Below are positions 26,901 through 38,220 of a stretch of 64,000 bases of DNA, in pieces. A program made the translations under genes and the position numbers. The DNA comes from Protonemura montana (Eukaryota; Arthropoda; Insecta; Plecoptera; Nemouridae), in the NCBI GenBank assembly GCA_947568835.1, contig OX387610.1:4938001-5002000 (forward strand), read 5' to 3'. Positions within the stretch are counted from its first letter, which is position 1. Each line of letters opens with the position of its first letter. Under the pieces are notes generated by a model, which was not told where the DNA came from, made no database searches, and saw only the letters and a program-made list of their open reading frames with translations.

Positions 26901-29900
26901 TTGTAAGACTAACGCCGAGTCAAATAAACGATAAAAAGGAATGTCAATCACTTGCACTGAACAGATTCGTGCAATGCATCGTTTCTTGTTTGCCTGCAAT
27001 ACATTTTAATCGACAGTAAAAGGCAAGCGAGTCCTTATGATAGTTTTTAGACTCATGTCTACTTGATTTATCCTTAGGACTAGTTTTAAGAAAAACTATT
27101 TGAAATGGGTTTTAAATGCTAAGTAAAGGACAACTAAATTTTCCGACGTTTCTTGCTTCATCACTATCACCTTATCGTGGTTAAGGGGTTTGCTTGATCC
27201 AATGGCCCAAGAGGCCATGCTGGTGAGATATGTGTCACTGCCCGTTAAGATCTATACGGGACAGGCTCCCGGCGAGGACCCAGACCAAGACTAGCCCACC
27301 CCGTCGCTGTCACGGGACACTGTCTTAGGATGGGAAGGATTTTTGCGATCTCTATCACTTTTCTTTCACCGCTTCTCCTCATAATTTCTTGTTTCATAGC
27401 TTGTTACATTCCGTTTCCTCTTTTTGTGTTTGGAGGCAGCGTATGGGTTAAGTCCCTATTTCGGCAATATATCAGACGTGCTTCATACCGAACGGTTTGG
27501 CGTGTTTGAAACACCGGTTCTCGATAGATCACCGAAGTAAAGCAACACTGCGCTGAGTCAGGTATTGAATGGGTGACCATTATACACACGACCAGTTCTG
27601 TTCGGGAGAGAGGTTGGAGGGATGAAAGTTAGTACAGCAACTTCACTCGCCTTGCGTATCAACCTCTCGACAGCATGGATTTGTGGAGGAATCCTGTTGT
27701 TCGCGTTGTACCGTCCTTCGGAAGGGACGTTAAGCCGGTGGTCCCCTTGGTCTTCGACAGGAGTGGGGTACGTGCCGGCACCGGGTTTCCCCTCCTCCCT
27801 TCTAGACTAGATGAGGTTCATCATCATCCTCATCATCATCCTCATCATCATCCACTCATCACTGACGCCATTAGACCAGTGCCGCATGGCCAGATGTCAA
27901 AATAGTGCGTCGTTAAACACCACACATGATAATAATAGACGTGCTTCATTTATCGATTCATTCGATAAGGGGGTGATGTCAGAATCGGATTGAACAAAGT
28001 TTTATGGAATTTTGAAGTTTTTTTTCGTGGCACTTGCATACTCACTGGCTTTGTGGTTCTCCACGAAATGGTTCACTGTAGACGCCGACGTTCCCGAAAG
28101 AAGGTGTGACCAGAAGACGGGCAGCATCGTCTGTTGATTACAGCGAAATCGTAACAAAACTCAGGGTACACCTTTTCTATTTTCCATATCGTCCCAACTT
28201 TTGTTATTTAAACAACCAATGTTCTTTTCTGAACGCATATTCCCTACTTAAACTACCTTTAAATCATTCTTACATATTTTCTTTTTGGCGAAAAATACAT
28301 AAAACGAGTTTTTGTTAATTAGACATAAAGAAACCCGAGAGAAAAAATAGGGAAAAAAATATCAAGCTCACAAAATATATCTTTTATGGTTTTTAGACTC
28401 GTGTTTACTTAATTTAACCTTGGAACTAGTTTTTAAAAAACAATTTTAAACTAGGGTTTGAAAGCTAAGCAAAACAACTACTCATTTTTGCAGTTACATT
28501 TTTCTTTGCTTAGCTTAAAACCTCAAAACGAATCAATCTTTCATCATTTAAACGATCGAATTCCTCACCTGATTCAGCTGCTTTCGGTCGATACCAAATG
28601 TTGAGAAGTATACGCTCATGCAAAGCGCTTGACTGATCTGTCCATCTTGGCACGTGGTCTCTGCCAGTCTTGCGTTGGCCACCAGACGAGGAAACACCTC
28701 ATGGTTGCCGGACCGAAAGAAGCCATCCTGCAATGATGGAAGCACGAGATAAACAACACCCTTCTTTCATTATGGTCGGCAAATAAAGCTATTAACCAAT
28801 ATTTACAAGCACTTAAACTGAAGCTACAGCGCGGTGTGGCTGCTAAGCATAAACATATTTTAAAATATGGCTGTCATTTTTTGCCATGCTAATATCTAAT
28901 TATTTTGAATTGTTTTATTTTCTAAGTTTTCCAAAACACATATGCGATGAGTCCTTTTATTTAAGTTGATATTCATTGAATATAATTTCCGGGCTTTTCA
29001 ATTTTATCTCAAAATTTTTACAGCTTTGACGCTATTGACCAGTGCCACAACAGTTTATCAAAATATTTGGTCTTTTAGTCTTAATAAACCAAGCAATAAT
29101 CCACAGTCTTTAAACCACTGCATAAATTAAAAAAATAAACAAATAAATTATGTTTTTAAATAGTTGCACATTTGATTTGCTTGAAACCGTTTCAAAACCG
29201 AAAGCAAAAATACACAAAAAGCGTGGACTCTGGTGTATGAATAATAAAAACAAAAATCAAAATTATTTTCGCATAGTGTTCCAAAAATTAAATCCTAGGA
29301 CCAAATCAAGATGTAATTAGTTAATATATTTTACTAAAAGTTGTACATTACGCTGTTACCCAGCATGACGATTTATAGACTTAAATTTAAATACAAATAA
29401 ATGATACTAACAATGATGTTCCTCGTGTACGGCAAGAAGTATCTTCCGAAGGAGGTCCGCAGCTTTCCGTTCATGGCAACTGGAGCCAGTCCAACCATCA
29501 GCCTGATCTTGCTGTTGTATTCTGGAAGCGTCGAGGTCAGCGCGAAGAACATTGTGGTTCCCATCGAGTGCCCGATGTAGAACAGTTTTGTCTGCTTTGT
29601 CTCAGCGAGAATGTAGTCGATGACTGCCGGCAGATCGCTCGTGCCCATCTCGTGCCAACTGTTTACAAAATTACTATTCAAAAAATTTGAAATGTATTTT
29701 TGCAAGCAATGATGATACATAGTAAGATAAAAACTAATTAGCTACTCTGGTTCTCGTGAGACCACCGAAGTTAGCAAGACTGCGTTGGGTTAGCTATTGG
29801 ATGGGTGACCATCATACACATGACCAGTTCTGTTCTGGAGAGAGGTTGGAGGGATGAAAGTTAGTACAGCAACTTCACTCGCCTTGCTTATCAACCTCTC

Positions 29901-32900
29901 GACAGCATGGATTTGTGGAGGAATCCTGTTGTTCGCGTTGTACCGTCCGATTGAACGGTGCTTCCAGTTTATATATAGGATATAAAAATATTTTTTTTTA
30001 AATACATTTTTCCGGAAATTGTGCACTAAAATATATTTGTTTAGTTGATGAACCAGTTGATACCAACTCCAATTAAAGAATTTAAAAAAATGTCATTGCA
30101 TTGAGTACATACGTTGGTAACTCAGTTTTATAAAGCTCTACACCTCTGAGGTCACTGTCATGATGTCATAAACATTTTTGAGAGGGGAAATTGATATAAA
30201 TTGGATAGGAGAGAATTATGGATGGAAAATAAGTTGGTTTTAAGTAATGAGTATGAAGATGATTAAAGTGTGGAGACCAATTTGGCAGTTCACTTTTCTA
30301 AGAAAATTTGATAGAAGATAAACTTAAAAAAAATGACAGATTCGTTCAGAAATGTGTATTTTTTTCTCATACCTAAAGTCCCAGAATTTCGGTTCTCTCG
30401 GCTTGAGCGTCTCGTGTTTCCGGGAGTAGTAGTTGCCGCGGGCGTTTCCGAGCCAGACGTCGTAACCGGCGTCTGCCAGCACGAAACCTGGACAGTCAAC
30501 AGAGAAACAGTGACATCAAGACGCCATGAAAGTCAAACACGATCGCCCACTTGACAGCCTTGCGATATGACTTATGCATTCAATGCGATACCACGGATTA
30601 TTTTTTAAGGAATATACGAGGTCCTTCTGATTGAAAAATATATTCGCGGTGCAGATTTTTTTTTTGAATATAGCAGAAATGTATTGGCGATACATTTGGG
30701 AATTCACCGATCGTGGGGTTTCGAAGAGGCCTTGTTTCTCTTCGGCTGTGTTGGCGGAAAGAAGTTAATCTTGACATGCACTTAAATTGGAATGTAAGTT
30801 TATTTTTGACATTCAGAAACGCAACCACCTCTGCCATGTCCTGTTTTGTTTTTTTTCTGTCATGTGTTCAGGCTTAAGATATCGATAGCTGTTGTATTGG
30901 AACTTACTTTGAAAAGAAACAGGTTTAACAGCAAGCGAGAGGACTTACTTTTCCGCTAGGGGCGCCACCGGTTGTTTGGGGATAACATGTGGGCCAACTG
31001 TCATTTTTAAATTGACCACACATCATCTTCGCTACTGTCTTTTTTGTACGGATTTTAAAACTAAAATACCATAAAAAATAGTATTAACCGAAAAAAAAAC
31101 ACAAAAAACACACATCAACGGCTCTCAAAACCAAAAGGAAATCATATTAGGATGAAATCGTATTTAAATTGCAAACGCTTGCAATGCGCGGGGCATTTTA
31201 TTATTAACAACACTATAACCGTCTCAAAAATTGATGCCCAAACGCAGACTCGAACCGCGATCATCTTCGCTAATATTAGAAATTTTGATTTTAGCTAACA
31301 AAGATTTTGGTAGGTTTCGCTTTTCTTTTTAATGTAATAAGTATTTTGAAATAACTCCACTGAAGTGAAAACTAAACAATTATTCGTGAGTTGTTAGGAA
31401 TGCGCAATGAGCATTCCTTGAACTGGTTACTTCTGTTCTGGGCTAAACTCTGAATAGTTCAATTTCCCTCTTATTTAATGCCATGTTTTTTAATCTTTAA
31501 TCTTTATAATTTTAAATCCATCTTCAGCATTAATTTAATTTAATCACTTGGTTTTTCTTTAGATAAGACAATTTAACGTTCTTTTAACGGACTGTTAAAC
31601 AAAATAAGTACAGAAAATTTAGACTTAGAGGTTAACTTAATGTTATACCACAGAATATGTGGTTATACCTCTACTTGATTTTGGGACTAAAATTAATCAC
31701 CATATTATGGCCGACATTCTAGAAAAACGCCCTCGTCTGTAACACACTGCCACTCACCGAGGCCCCGTTCAGGTCCCATGAGCACCCAAAGGTCTGACGC
31801 CGCCAGTAGACCGTGCATGACCAGCACGACGGGCCGCGGCGTCGTCCCATTACCGACGTCGACGTCGGCGTCGCGACCGCGTGGGATACGGTGAACGGTG
31901 AGCAGGAAGCCGTCGGAAGTGCGGACTTCGTGCGTTTCCACGAGGTATCCATGCTTGGCGATCAGTTCCGGCTGCCGGGCATCGAAATAGCGCATTTAGT
32001 TTTCTCCGTGAGAATGAGAGGAGGTTTTTCTGATTGAGAGAGAACTTGCTGCAGCTGGAAATTGGTTAGATCGGCTAAAAAAAAAACTCAGCTCTTGTTT
32101 TAAAAGAGGTAAAAATACTTTATAGGTACACTGTATTTGTGTTTAAAGTGAAATTATTGAAGTTGACAGAGTATTTTTTAATACCAAAACATTGCTTACT
32201 GCTAATATTTTTCGTTTAAATAAAATTTCACAGCTGAAAACTTATTCAACGTCAAATTTTAGTTACTGGAGATTGAGTGGTTGTGACGTGGTATAGCGTC
32301 ACTAGAATCCGAGTGACTGTGAGTATTCACAGACTTTTGGTTCTTATAATTTTGAAACATACATTTTTGCAATACAGCCAACCCAACAGAGCTGTAAAAA
32401 CTGGGACCAAACTAATCCGAAAAATGTCGAAATACCAAACCTCCAAACGGAGCCAGGTTATTGAAGAACAAAATTTTAAAATTAAGTTAAACTATGAGTA
32501 ATATCATTTTACAAGTAATAAATAAATAAAAATAAAGTTAATATTGTCTGAATTAAATAACAGATGTAAAGATTTAGAGTATGGGTAGTAAATACTGAAA
32601 AAAATCGGAAGAAAACATTCTGAGAAGAAATGCAAACTTGTTAAGAAAGAATTAGGTTGTTGATTCTATGGTCAAGGCTGCTCTGATGTTTTAAAACAGC
32701 TTTTAAAACGTTGAAAAAGCAGCGTTATTGTTAGACGTTGCCGCATATTCCAAGTCTTCCGTCCGCCTCTGGCAAAGTAAATTGCATCTTCGACAACCAA
32801 CGGCCTTGCCACTGAGGAAAGGACGAACGAACCAAAGATAGTCAACTAAAACCTATCGACTGAATGCACGAGCAAACAAGGGACAAAACGCATGACAAAC

Positions 32901-35688
32901 GAACCAAGACAAACATTAAACAAGTCAAATTGCATTGCAAACAATGAGAGGCAGGAAGACTTTCAATTTCTGTGTGCCGAAGAAAAAAATATATTCTGTG
33001 TGATTGTTAAGTAAATTGAAAGAAAAACTAATAAATTGTCTTTCTGGTAGTTCTGCTTTCAAAAGTGTCTACAGCATCTCGACAAGGTTGGCTGGTCGTT
33101 TGAAACACTGAGCAATCATTATATGGCTGTTCAGTAATCCAGTTACAGATATTTATATTAAATAATTGTTTAGAAGAATAATAAATTACAAATAGAGATT
33201 TATAATATTGGTAAATTATTTCAAATTTGGTTTTCTCTGCCTTATGCAAACTTTTAAAACAAAGAAACATTCACGAAGGAAATGAACAGTAACGGAATGG
33301 GCTCAGCTTTTCCTACATTATGTTAATTTCGGTTCATTCCTTTACCTTTTTTCTATTCTATTCTATTCTATTCGCATGAACACGCTGTCAAAACCTCACT
33401 TCCAATGCCAGTACCAATCAGCAGATTTATAAATTATCTCAACCAGACTTTATTTAATGCGTTTGGGTTACGAAAAGTGGGGAAAAATTATTTGTTATTA
33501 ACTAAGCATTCAAAACCAAGTTTAAATAGTTTTTTTTTTCAAAATTTGTCTAAAAACTGTAGAGTCGTAGCCAGTTTTCTACAAAGACATCTAAAGAATC
33601 TATAAAATATTGATGATAACATCGCGACATTAGCGTGGCTTGGCATGGACGCTATAACCGGAGAATGTGTCGCGATGTCGTCATCGATACACAAGCACTG
33701 GCTTGGCATGGACGCTATAGCCGGAGAATGTGTCGCGATGTCGTCATCGATACACAAGCACTGGCTTGGCATGGACGCTATAGCCGGAGAATGTGTCGCG
33801 ATGTCGTCATCGATACACAAGCACTGGCTTGGCATGGGTGCTAAGCCGGAGAATGTGTCGCGATGTCGTCATCGATACACAAGCACTGGCTTGGCATGGA
33901 CGCTATAGCCGGAGAATGTGTCGCGATGTCGTCATCGATACACAAGCACTGGCTTGGCATGGGTGCTAAGCCGGAGAATGTGTCGCGATGTCGTCATCGA
34001 TACACAAGCACTGGCTTGGCATGGACGCTATAGCCGGAGAATGTGTCGCGATGTCGTCATCGATACACAAGCACTGGCTTAGCATGGGCAAAATAGCCGG
34101 AGAATGTGTCGTGATGTCGTCATCGATACACAAGCACTGGCTTGGCATGGACGCTATAGCCGGAGAATGTGTCGCGATGTCGTCATCGATACACAAGCAC
34201 TGGCTTGGCATGGGTGCTATAGCCGGAGAATGTGTCGCGATGTCGTCATCGATACACAAGCACTGGCTTGGCATGGGCACTATAGCCGGAGAATGTGTCG
34301 CGATGTCGTCATCGATACACAAGCACTCGCTTGGCATGGACGCTATAGCCGGAGAATGTGTCGCGATGTCGTCATCGATACACAAGCACTGGCTTGGCAT
34401 GGGCACTATAGCCGGAGAATGTGTCGCGATGTCGTCATCGATACACAAGCACTGGCTTGGCATGGGCACTATAGCCGCAGAATGTGTCGCGATGTCGTCA
34501 TCGATACACAAGTACTGGCTTGGCATGGACGCTATAGCCGGAGAATGTGTCGCGATGTCGTCATCGATACACAAGTACTGGCTTGGCATGGCCGCTAAGC
34601 CGGAGAATGTGTCGCGATGTCGTCATGGATACACAAGCACTGGCTTGGCATGGGTGCTATAGCCGGAGAATGTGTCGCGATGTCGTCATCGATACACAAG
34701 CACTGGCTTGGCATGGACGCTATAACCGGAGAATGTGTCGCGATGCTGTCATCGATACACAAGCACTGGCTTGGCATGAGCGCTATAGCCGGAGAATGTG
34801 TCGCGATGTCGTCATCGATACACAAGCACTGGCTTGGCATGGGTGCTATAGCCGGAGAATGTATCGCGATGTCGTCATCGATACACAAGCACTGGCTTGG
34901 CATGGGTGCTATAGCCGGAGAATGTGTCGCGATGTCGTCATCGATACACAAGCACTGGCTTGGCATGGGTGCTATAGCCGGAGAATGTGTCGCGATGTCG
35001 TCATCGATACACAAGCACTGGCTTGGCATGGACGCTATAGCCGGAGAATGTGTCGTGATGTCCTCATCGATACACAAGCACTGGCTTGGCATGGACGCTA
35101 TAGCCAGAGAATGTGTCGCGATGTCGTCATCGATACACAAGCACTGGCTTGGCATGGGTGCTATAGCCGGAGAATGTGTCGCGTTGTCGTCATCGATACA
35201 CAAGCACTGGCTTGGCATGGGCGCTATAGCCGGAGAATGTGCCGCGATGTCGTCATCGATACACAAGCACTGGCTTGGCATGGACGCTATAGCCGGAGAA
35301 TGTGTCGCGTTGTCGTCATCGATACACAAGCACTGGCTTGGCATGGGTGCTATAGCCGGAGAATGTGTCGCGATTTCATAATCAGTACACATTTAATGCG
35401 CTGAGGGGTGGAAGGTTCGGGGCTCTCAAAAACGGGCACACATGTGATTAATTTAGTTTCTAATCTATATTTTCAAAACTTACATTTAAAAAAGCTTACC
35501 GTTTCTCTGTAAACGTCAGATTTTGAAGAAATTTCATTGTCTTCGATGAGCTGTTGACTCTGCCTTTTGATCGTTCGACGCGGTGCTTGTAGACGGGCGA
35601 CGCCAAAGAGAGCATCGAGCAGGGCGTCGGCGTCGGACAGAAGCGTCGCGACGACTAGAGACACCACCAGTACATGGACGCCGAGCAT
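23772..35688 (-). CDS. Acid (gastric/lysosomal-type) lipase gene, 8 exons, 426 aa
   Basis: A secreted alpha/beta-hydrolase of the AB-hydrolase-associated lipase family, which cleaves triacylglycerols or cholesteryl esters. Exons on the - strand: 35688-35500, 31971-31758, 30487-30373, 29658-29412, 28727-28569, 28130-28046, 26166-26045, 23921-23772; all phases agree and sum to 427 codons including the stop. Seen: an N-terminal signal peptide ([20 protein letters not shown]), the [10 protein letters not shown] and DGFLL start of the lipase domain, HGLL oxyanion motif, [14 protein letters not shown], nucleophile Ser204 in GHSMG, Asp371 in [10 protein letters not shown] and His402 in NHMDF. Length matches family members (about 400 residues). 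It lies tail to tail with NOS. Likely a digestive or lysosomal enzyme; the substrate cannot be told. Confidence 0.94.
23995..24580 (+). repeat. 68-bp tandem satellite, about 8-9 units
   Basis: Unit includes GGACAAGACTAAGCGGTGGC, CGGTCCTTGGTGCTGTTGGA and CAGGAGCAGCCAACACAGTG. Staggered short open frames are by-products. In lipase intron 7. Confidence 0.93.
24581..26011. other. Lipase intron 7, remainder
   Basis: AT-rich, with a short (GATT)n run near 25383. Nothing else recognised. Confidence 0.4.
26045..26166 (-). CDS. Lipase exon 7 (catalytic aspartate)
   Basis: Residues 337-377. [31 protein letters not shown] and NDALLHPD match FQAYDWG, PPYYNVTAMNVPIAVWNGG and KDLLADP. Asp371 is the predicted catalytic acid. 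The family's GGKD is MND here. Confidence 0.92.
26295..26700 (+). mobile_element. 5S-derived SINE, three tandem heads, decayed body
   Basis: Three 5S-like heads at a 92-base spacing (GTTGGAAACGCCGG, GTTTGAAAGAACTG, GTTGGAAACATCGG), followed by a degraded body. In lipase intron 6. Confidence 0.75.
27043..27145 (+). mobile_element. Dispersed element Y, near-complete copy
   Basis: Both halves present: TAGACTCATGTCTACTTGAT and AAACTATTTGAAATGGGTTT, joined by CCTTAGGACTAGTTTTAAG. In lipase intron 6. Confidence 0.65.
27150..27340 (+). repeat. GC-rich unclassified segment, possible transposon remnant
   Basis: CACCTTATCGTGGTTAAGGG, GGCCCAAGAGGCCATGCTGG and CACCCCGTCGCTGTCACGGG. It is GC-rich against its surroundings. 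It resembles a retroelement 3' end in style, but I cannot assign it. Confidence 0.3.
27485..27930 (+). mobile_element. 5S-derived SINE, full-length
   Basis: A good reference copy: head with CGAACGGTTTGGCGTG, 5S-like ATAGATCACCGAAGTAAAGC and GAATGGGTGACC, body CTTATCAACCTCTCGACAGC-like, (ATC)n-rich stretch and tail GTGCGTCGTTAAACACCACA. In lipase intron 6. Confidence 0.88.
28046..28130 (-). CDS. Lipase exon 6
   Basis: Residues 309-337. [20 protein letters not shown] matches LDVYLSHNPAGTS in gastric lipase. Short, but well defined by splice sites and phase. Confidence 0.9.
28383..28500 (+). mobile_element. Dispersed element Y copy
   Basis: TTTTTAGACTCGTGTTTACT, then AACTAGTTTTTAAAAAAC and GAAAGCTAAGCAAAACAAC. 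Diverged. In lipase intron 5. Confidence 0.55.
28569..28727 (-). CDS. Lipase exon 5 (cap domain)
   Basis: Residues 256-308. [20 protein letters not shown] corresponds to the cap region of gastric lipase. [20 protein letters not shown] carries the paired cysteines typical of the cap. Phase 0 at both ends. Confidence 0.9.
28790..29372. other. Lipase intron 4
   Basis: Very AT-rich. A short SINE-tail-like fragment (GACGCTATTGACCAGTGCCA) lies near 29030. Nothing else seen. Confidence 0.4.
29412..29658 (-). CDS. Lipase exon 4 (nucleophile serine)
   Basis: Residues 173-255. [17 protein letters not shown] then [14 protein letters not shown], with Ser204 in the G-x-S-x-G elbow, and MVGLAPVAM matching YALAPVA. 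Confidence 0.95.
29740..29955 (+). mobile_element. 5S-derived SINE, 3'-truncated
   Basis: 5S-like head and body up to GTTGTACCGTCCGATTGAAC, then stops. In lipase intron 3. Confidence 0.8.
30373..30487 (-). CDS. Lipase exon 3
   Basis: Residues 135-173. [20 protein letters not shown] is the classic acid-lipase signature [18 protein letters not shown]. Its reading frame is fixed by the splice phases. Confidence 0.95.
30945..31050 (+). mobile_element. Dispersed element with GGCGCCACCGGTTG core
   Basis: CTTTTCCGCTAGGGGCGCCA, then GGCCAACTGTCATTTTTAAA and CATCTTCGCTACTGTC. Shared with 60-120 and 56300-56400. In lipase intron 2. Confidence 0.6.
31155..31265 (-). repeat. tRNA-derived element, family 2, partial
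   Basis: Carries the family string GCAAACGCTTGCAATGCGCG and TTGATGCCCAAACGCAGACT, matching the 3' half of the tRNA-like units at 37463 and 62505. Confidence 0.55.
31758..31971 (-). CDS. Lipase exon 2 (start of hydrolase fold, oxyanion motif)
   Basis: Residues 64-135. [20 protein letters not shown] then [17 protein letters not shown], matching the family's YEV.TEDGY and FLQHGLL. An Asp/Val-rich insert ([12 protein letters not shown]) is local. A stop lies just upstream in frame, so the exon must start at the CAG acceptor. Confidence 0.93.
32040..33300. other. Lipase intron 1, left part
   Basis: AT-rich. 32275-32330 matches, inverted, the conserved tail of tRNA-element family 2 (CACTCTGATTCTAGTGACGC). 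No gene seen. Confidence 0.4.
33350..33373 (+). repeat. Pentanucleotide (TTCTA)n
   Basis: About five TATTC/TTCTA units. Confidence 0.8.
33620..35385 (+). repeat. 63-bp tandem satellite, about 28 units
   Basis: Unit ATGGACGCTATAGCCGGAGA / ATGTGTCGCGATGTCGTCAT / CGATACACAAGCACTGGCTT / GGC. Because 63 is divisible by three, open frames run for up to 285 codons on either strand; units with GCTAAG instead of GCTATAG lack one base and shift the frame. Lies in lipase intron 1. A solo relative lies at 8003-8104. Confidence 0.95.
35500..35688 (-). CDS. Lipase exon 1 (signal peptide)
   Basis: Residues 1-63. ATG at 35688 followed by a hydrophobic core of about 16 residues typical of a signal peptide, then a variable basic pro-region ([15 protein letters not shown]). 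Donor GTAAGC, phase 0. The 63-bp satellite fills the following intron. Confidence 0.85.
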
Positions 35689-35699
35689 TCTAGGCTGCT

Positions 35700-36600
35700 A
35701 GACGAGACGGAAGTTAGAGAAGACAAATTGCATCTGGGAGAATACTTCATTTTTGCAGAATTTCAATGTTTTTTTCTTTCTGAGCTCTCACACTTAGCTT
35801 AGACGGAAGAGTTGTAAAGAATTTAATCTTTTTTTTTGACTTTACAACTTTTTGACATTTCTCGTCAAAAATCTGCAATCTATTAAGTCACTGCCTGTTG
35901 CCAGATCTAAAATTGTCTCTAGTTTGGGAGAAAAGTTGCCACAGAGATTTTTTTTCAATGGAATCTTGTTTTTCCAATTTGTCAAAATAACTTCAAGGAA
36001 AAGTTTTTTTATTGTATTTAAGATTTATTACGACATAAAATAATGTGATTATCTCAGATCAATCGTAAAGATGACTTTCAGTGCAAACCAACGTTCACTT
36101 TTACCCAAATGCCAAAATTATTTATTTTTGATATGATTTTTGTCAAAAAAAAAAAAAAATTGCAAGTATACAGGATTTAAACTCATATAAAAATAAAATT
36201 ATTAAAAATTCTAAGAAGTTATAAAGCTAACAAAACCCGTAGCAATGTTGATCGACAATCTCTAACTTACCAAACAAATCTTCAAATCTCAAATCTTCAA
36301 ATATCTAAACAAACTTGAATTTTATTTTTTCAAATTTAACTCAGAAAAACACTCCTTTATCAGACAGATCGTAAGAAAGGCGCGAGACAATCCTGCCGGT
36401 TTAGCACGCCGCCGATGACTGATTCTGCAAACGACCACAACCTGCCGAATCATAGATAACCTCCAAACAACGCCGAGCGCAGAGACCTTGTCTTTGAATG
36501 TGCGGGGCCGGTGATTGGTAGGAGATATCGTAGACGTCGGCGTCAACGAACGCGTCGCCGACCAAAAACTTCTTTCTTCGATGAGAGTATCGAACGACTC
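35700..36600. other. Region upstream of the lipase
   Basis: AT-rich 5' side, then a CpG-richer patch at about 36390-36570 (GTAGACGTCGGCGTCAACGA). That patch could hold a 5' UTR exon or promoter for the lipase, but I see no decisive signal. Confidence 0.3.
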
Positions 36601-36604
36601 ACTT

Positions 36605-37010
36605 TCATTTGATTTTGTTGTGCTTAACGATTCACTGTTTAGAAAACTGGTTCTGTGGCACAGGTCTAATGGCTTCGGTGAATAAATGGATGATGCTGAC
36701 GATGAAAATAATCTAAACTAGAAGAAAAAAGGGAAAACCAATGACTTGAGACCTAGCCTATGACCACAGAGGGGACCACCGGCTTAACGTCCCTTCCGAA
36801 GCACGGTACAACGCGAACAACAGGATTCCTCCACAAATCCATGCTGTTGAGAGGTTGATACGCAAAGCGAGTGAAGTTGCTGTACTAACTGTCATCCCTC
36901 CTACCTCTCTCCTGAACAGAACTGGTCATGTGTATGATGGTCACCCATTCAATACCTGACACAACGCAGTGTTGCTTAACTTCGGTGATCTCATGAGGAC
37001 ACAAATTGAA
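36605..37010 (-). mobile_element. 5S-derived SINE, inverted
   Basis: Tail GTGTTTAACGA-like near 36620, body CACAAATCCATGCTGTTGAG, head GGTCACCCATTCAATACCTG and TTGCTTAACTTCGGTGATCT. Confidence 0.8.
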
Positions 37011-37149
37011 ACATTCAGCTTTTTTTTCCCGCCTGTCAAATTGAGTCTTTGCTTTGCTCGCTTTGCTCGTTAATCTCACCCATAAATAGTGCTATTTGGA
37101 AAATTTCTTCCCAAAGAAGGAAATGAAAGAATGAACACTTACATTCGAT

Positions 37150-37250
37150 TTGTTGTGTTTAACGACGCACTGTTTTGACAATAGGCCATGTGTCACAGGT
37201 CCAATAACGTCGGTTAATGAGTGGATGATGAACCTAACTTAGACTGTAAA
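37150..37250 (-). mobile_element. 5S-derived SINE tail fragment
   Basis: TGTTTAACGACGCACTGTTT onward; no body or head. Confidence 0.65.
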
Positions 37251-37462
37251 CTTTGAATGTAGACTATTCCTTCTTAACTGCAGTAAAAAAAAACCCGAAT
37301 GGTTATTTTTGAATTTGTAAAGCTCATTTCCGTACTTCATCAAGATTCATAATACCATAAAAAAAAAATATTCTTGATTATCCGCTTAGCGTTGCCGTCA
37401 AGTAGATCGCAAACATTTTTATTTTTTATAATTATCAACACTATAACCGTCTCAAAAGTTGA

Positions 37463-37535
37463 TGCCCAAACGCGGACCCGAACCCCGATCTCCGCCTATC
37501 GCGGGTGTTGCTCTAACCCATTGAGCTATTTGGAC
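37463..37535 (-). repeat. tRNA-derived element, family 2
   Basis: On the - strand: GTCCAAATAGCTCAATGGGT ... GGTTCGGGTCCGCGTTTGGGC with a pairing acceptor stem. The downstream region 37546-37680 (GATGAGAATGACGGATCTCC) is repeated almost exactly at 62580-62715, so it is a dispersed element and not a tRNA gene. Confidence 0.65.
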
Positions 37536-37834
37536 ACTGGCTTTTTTGAGACGATTTTAGTGTATTTGATGAGAATGACGGATCTCCAAGGAGTAGAACC
37601 AAGAGGCTGTGAATACTCACAGTCACTCTGATTCTAGTGACGCTATATCACGTCACAACCTGTCAATCTCAAATAACTCCAATTTGACGTTGGATTCGTT
37701 GCTGTATTAGGATGAAGTACCTAATTTCGTTTAATTTCATCCTAATAATTATGTTATTTTTGTCACAATGGGAACTACAATAGTAATACTATTTTAATGT
37801 TATTTTCATTCTTACAAATATCGCCTCTTACAGT

Positions 37835-38220
37835 CTAGCTTCCTTTCCATCATTCGCTTGCTGGTTTTAGCTCCCTTGTGGAAATACCAGAAAAACCAAA
37901 AAACCCAGCAACAACCGCCTGGTATATCTTTCGAGATAACCGGTATTCGAGGAATAGTGACCGACCATTCTGTCCTGTGGCCATTGAATTAGCATCTCAC
38001 CATGGAGTTGCTGCGAAATCGTGCATACGAGTCACCTCGGCCTCTTCCCCCTTTGAGGGGATCCCTAATCCCACCCCCGCGAAAACTGGAAGATGTGTGT
38101 CCGGATAGCTAAGTTGGTAGAGCACCCGATCGGCAATTGGGAGGTCCCGGGTTCGTATCCTAGTTCAGTTGTACATATTTCTAGTCTAGCTTCCCTTCCA
38201 TCATCCGCTCGCTGTATATA
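37835..38220 (+). repeat. tRNA-derived element, family 1, long copy
   Basis: Contains the tRNA-like unit 38099-38173 (GTCCGGATAGCTAAGTTGGT) preceded by CCCGCGAAAACTGGAAGATG. The tail phrase GTCTAGCTTCC...CCATCATCCGCT occurs both before and after the unit, suggesting a tandem or circularly permuted insertion. Confidence 0.65.

Noticed and set aside
27622-27993. Open frames starting [20 protein letters not shown]-like
   Set aside because: The same frame appears in every full-length 5S-derived SINE copy (27.6, 42.6, 63.2 kb); it is the SINE body, with no conservation at protein level.
31813-32037. + strand 74-codon frame at the lipase exon 2 region
   Set aside because: Antisense shadow of the lipase exon, which carries the conserved HGLL motif.
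33539-35404. Open frames of 164-285 codons on both strands
   Set aside because: They follow from the 63-base period of a satellite; both strands and several frames are open at once, and single-base unit variants shift the frame.
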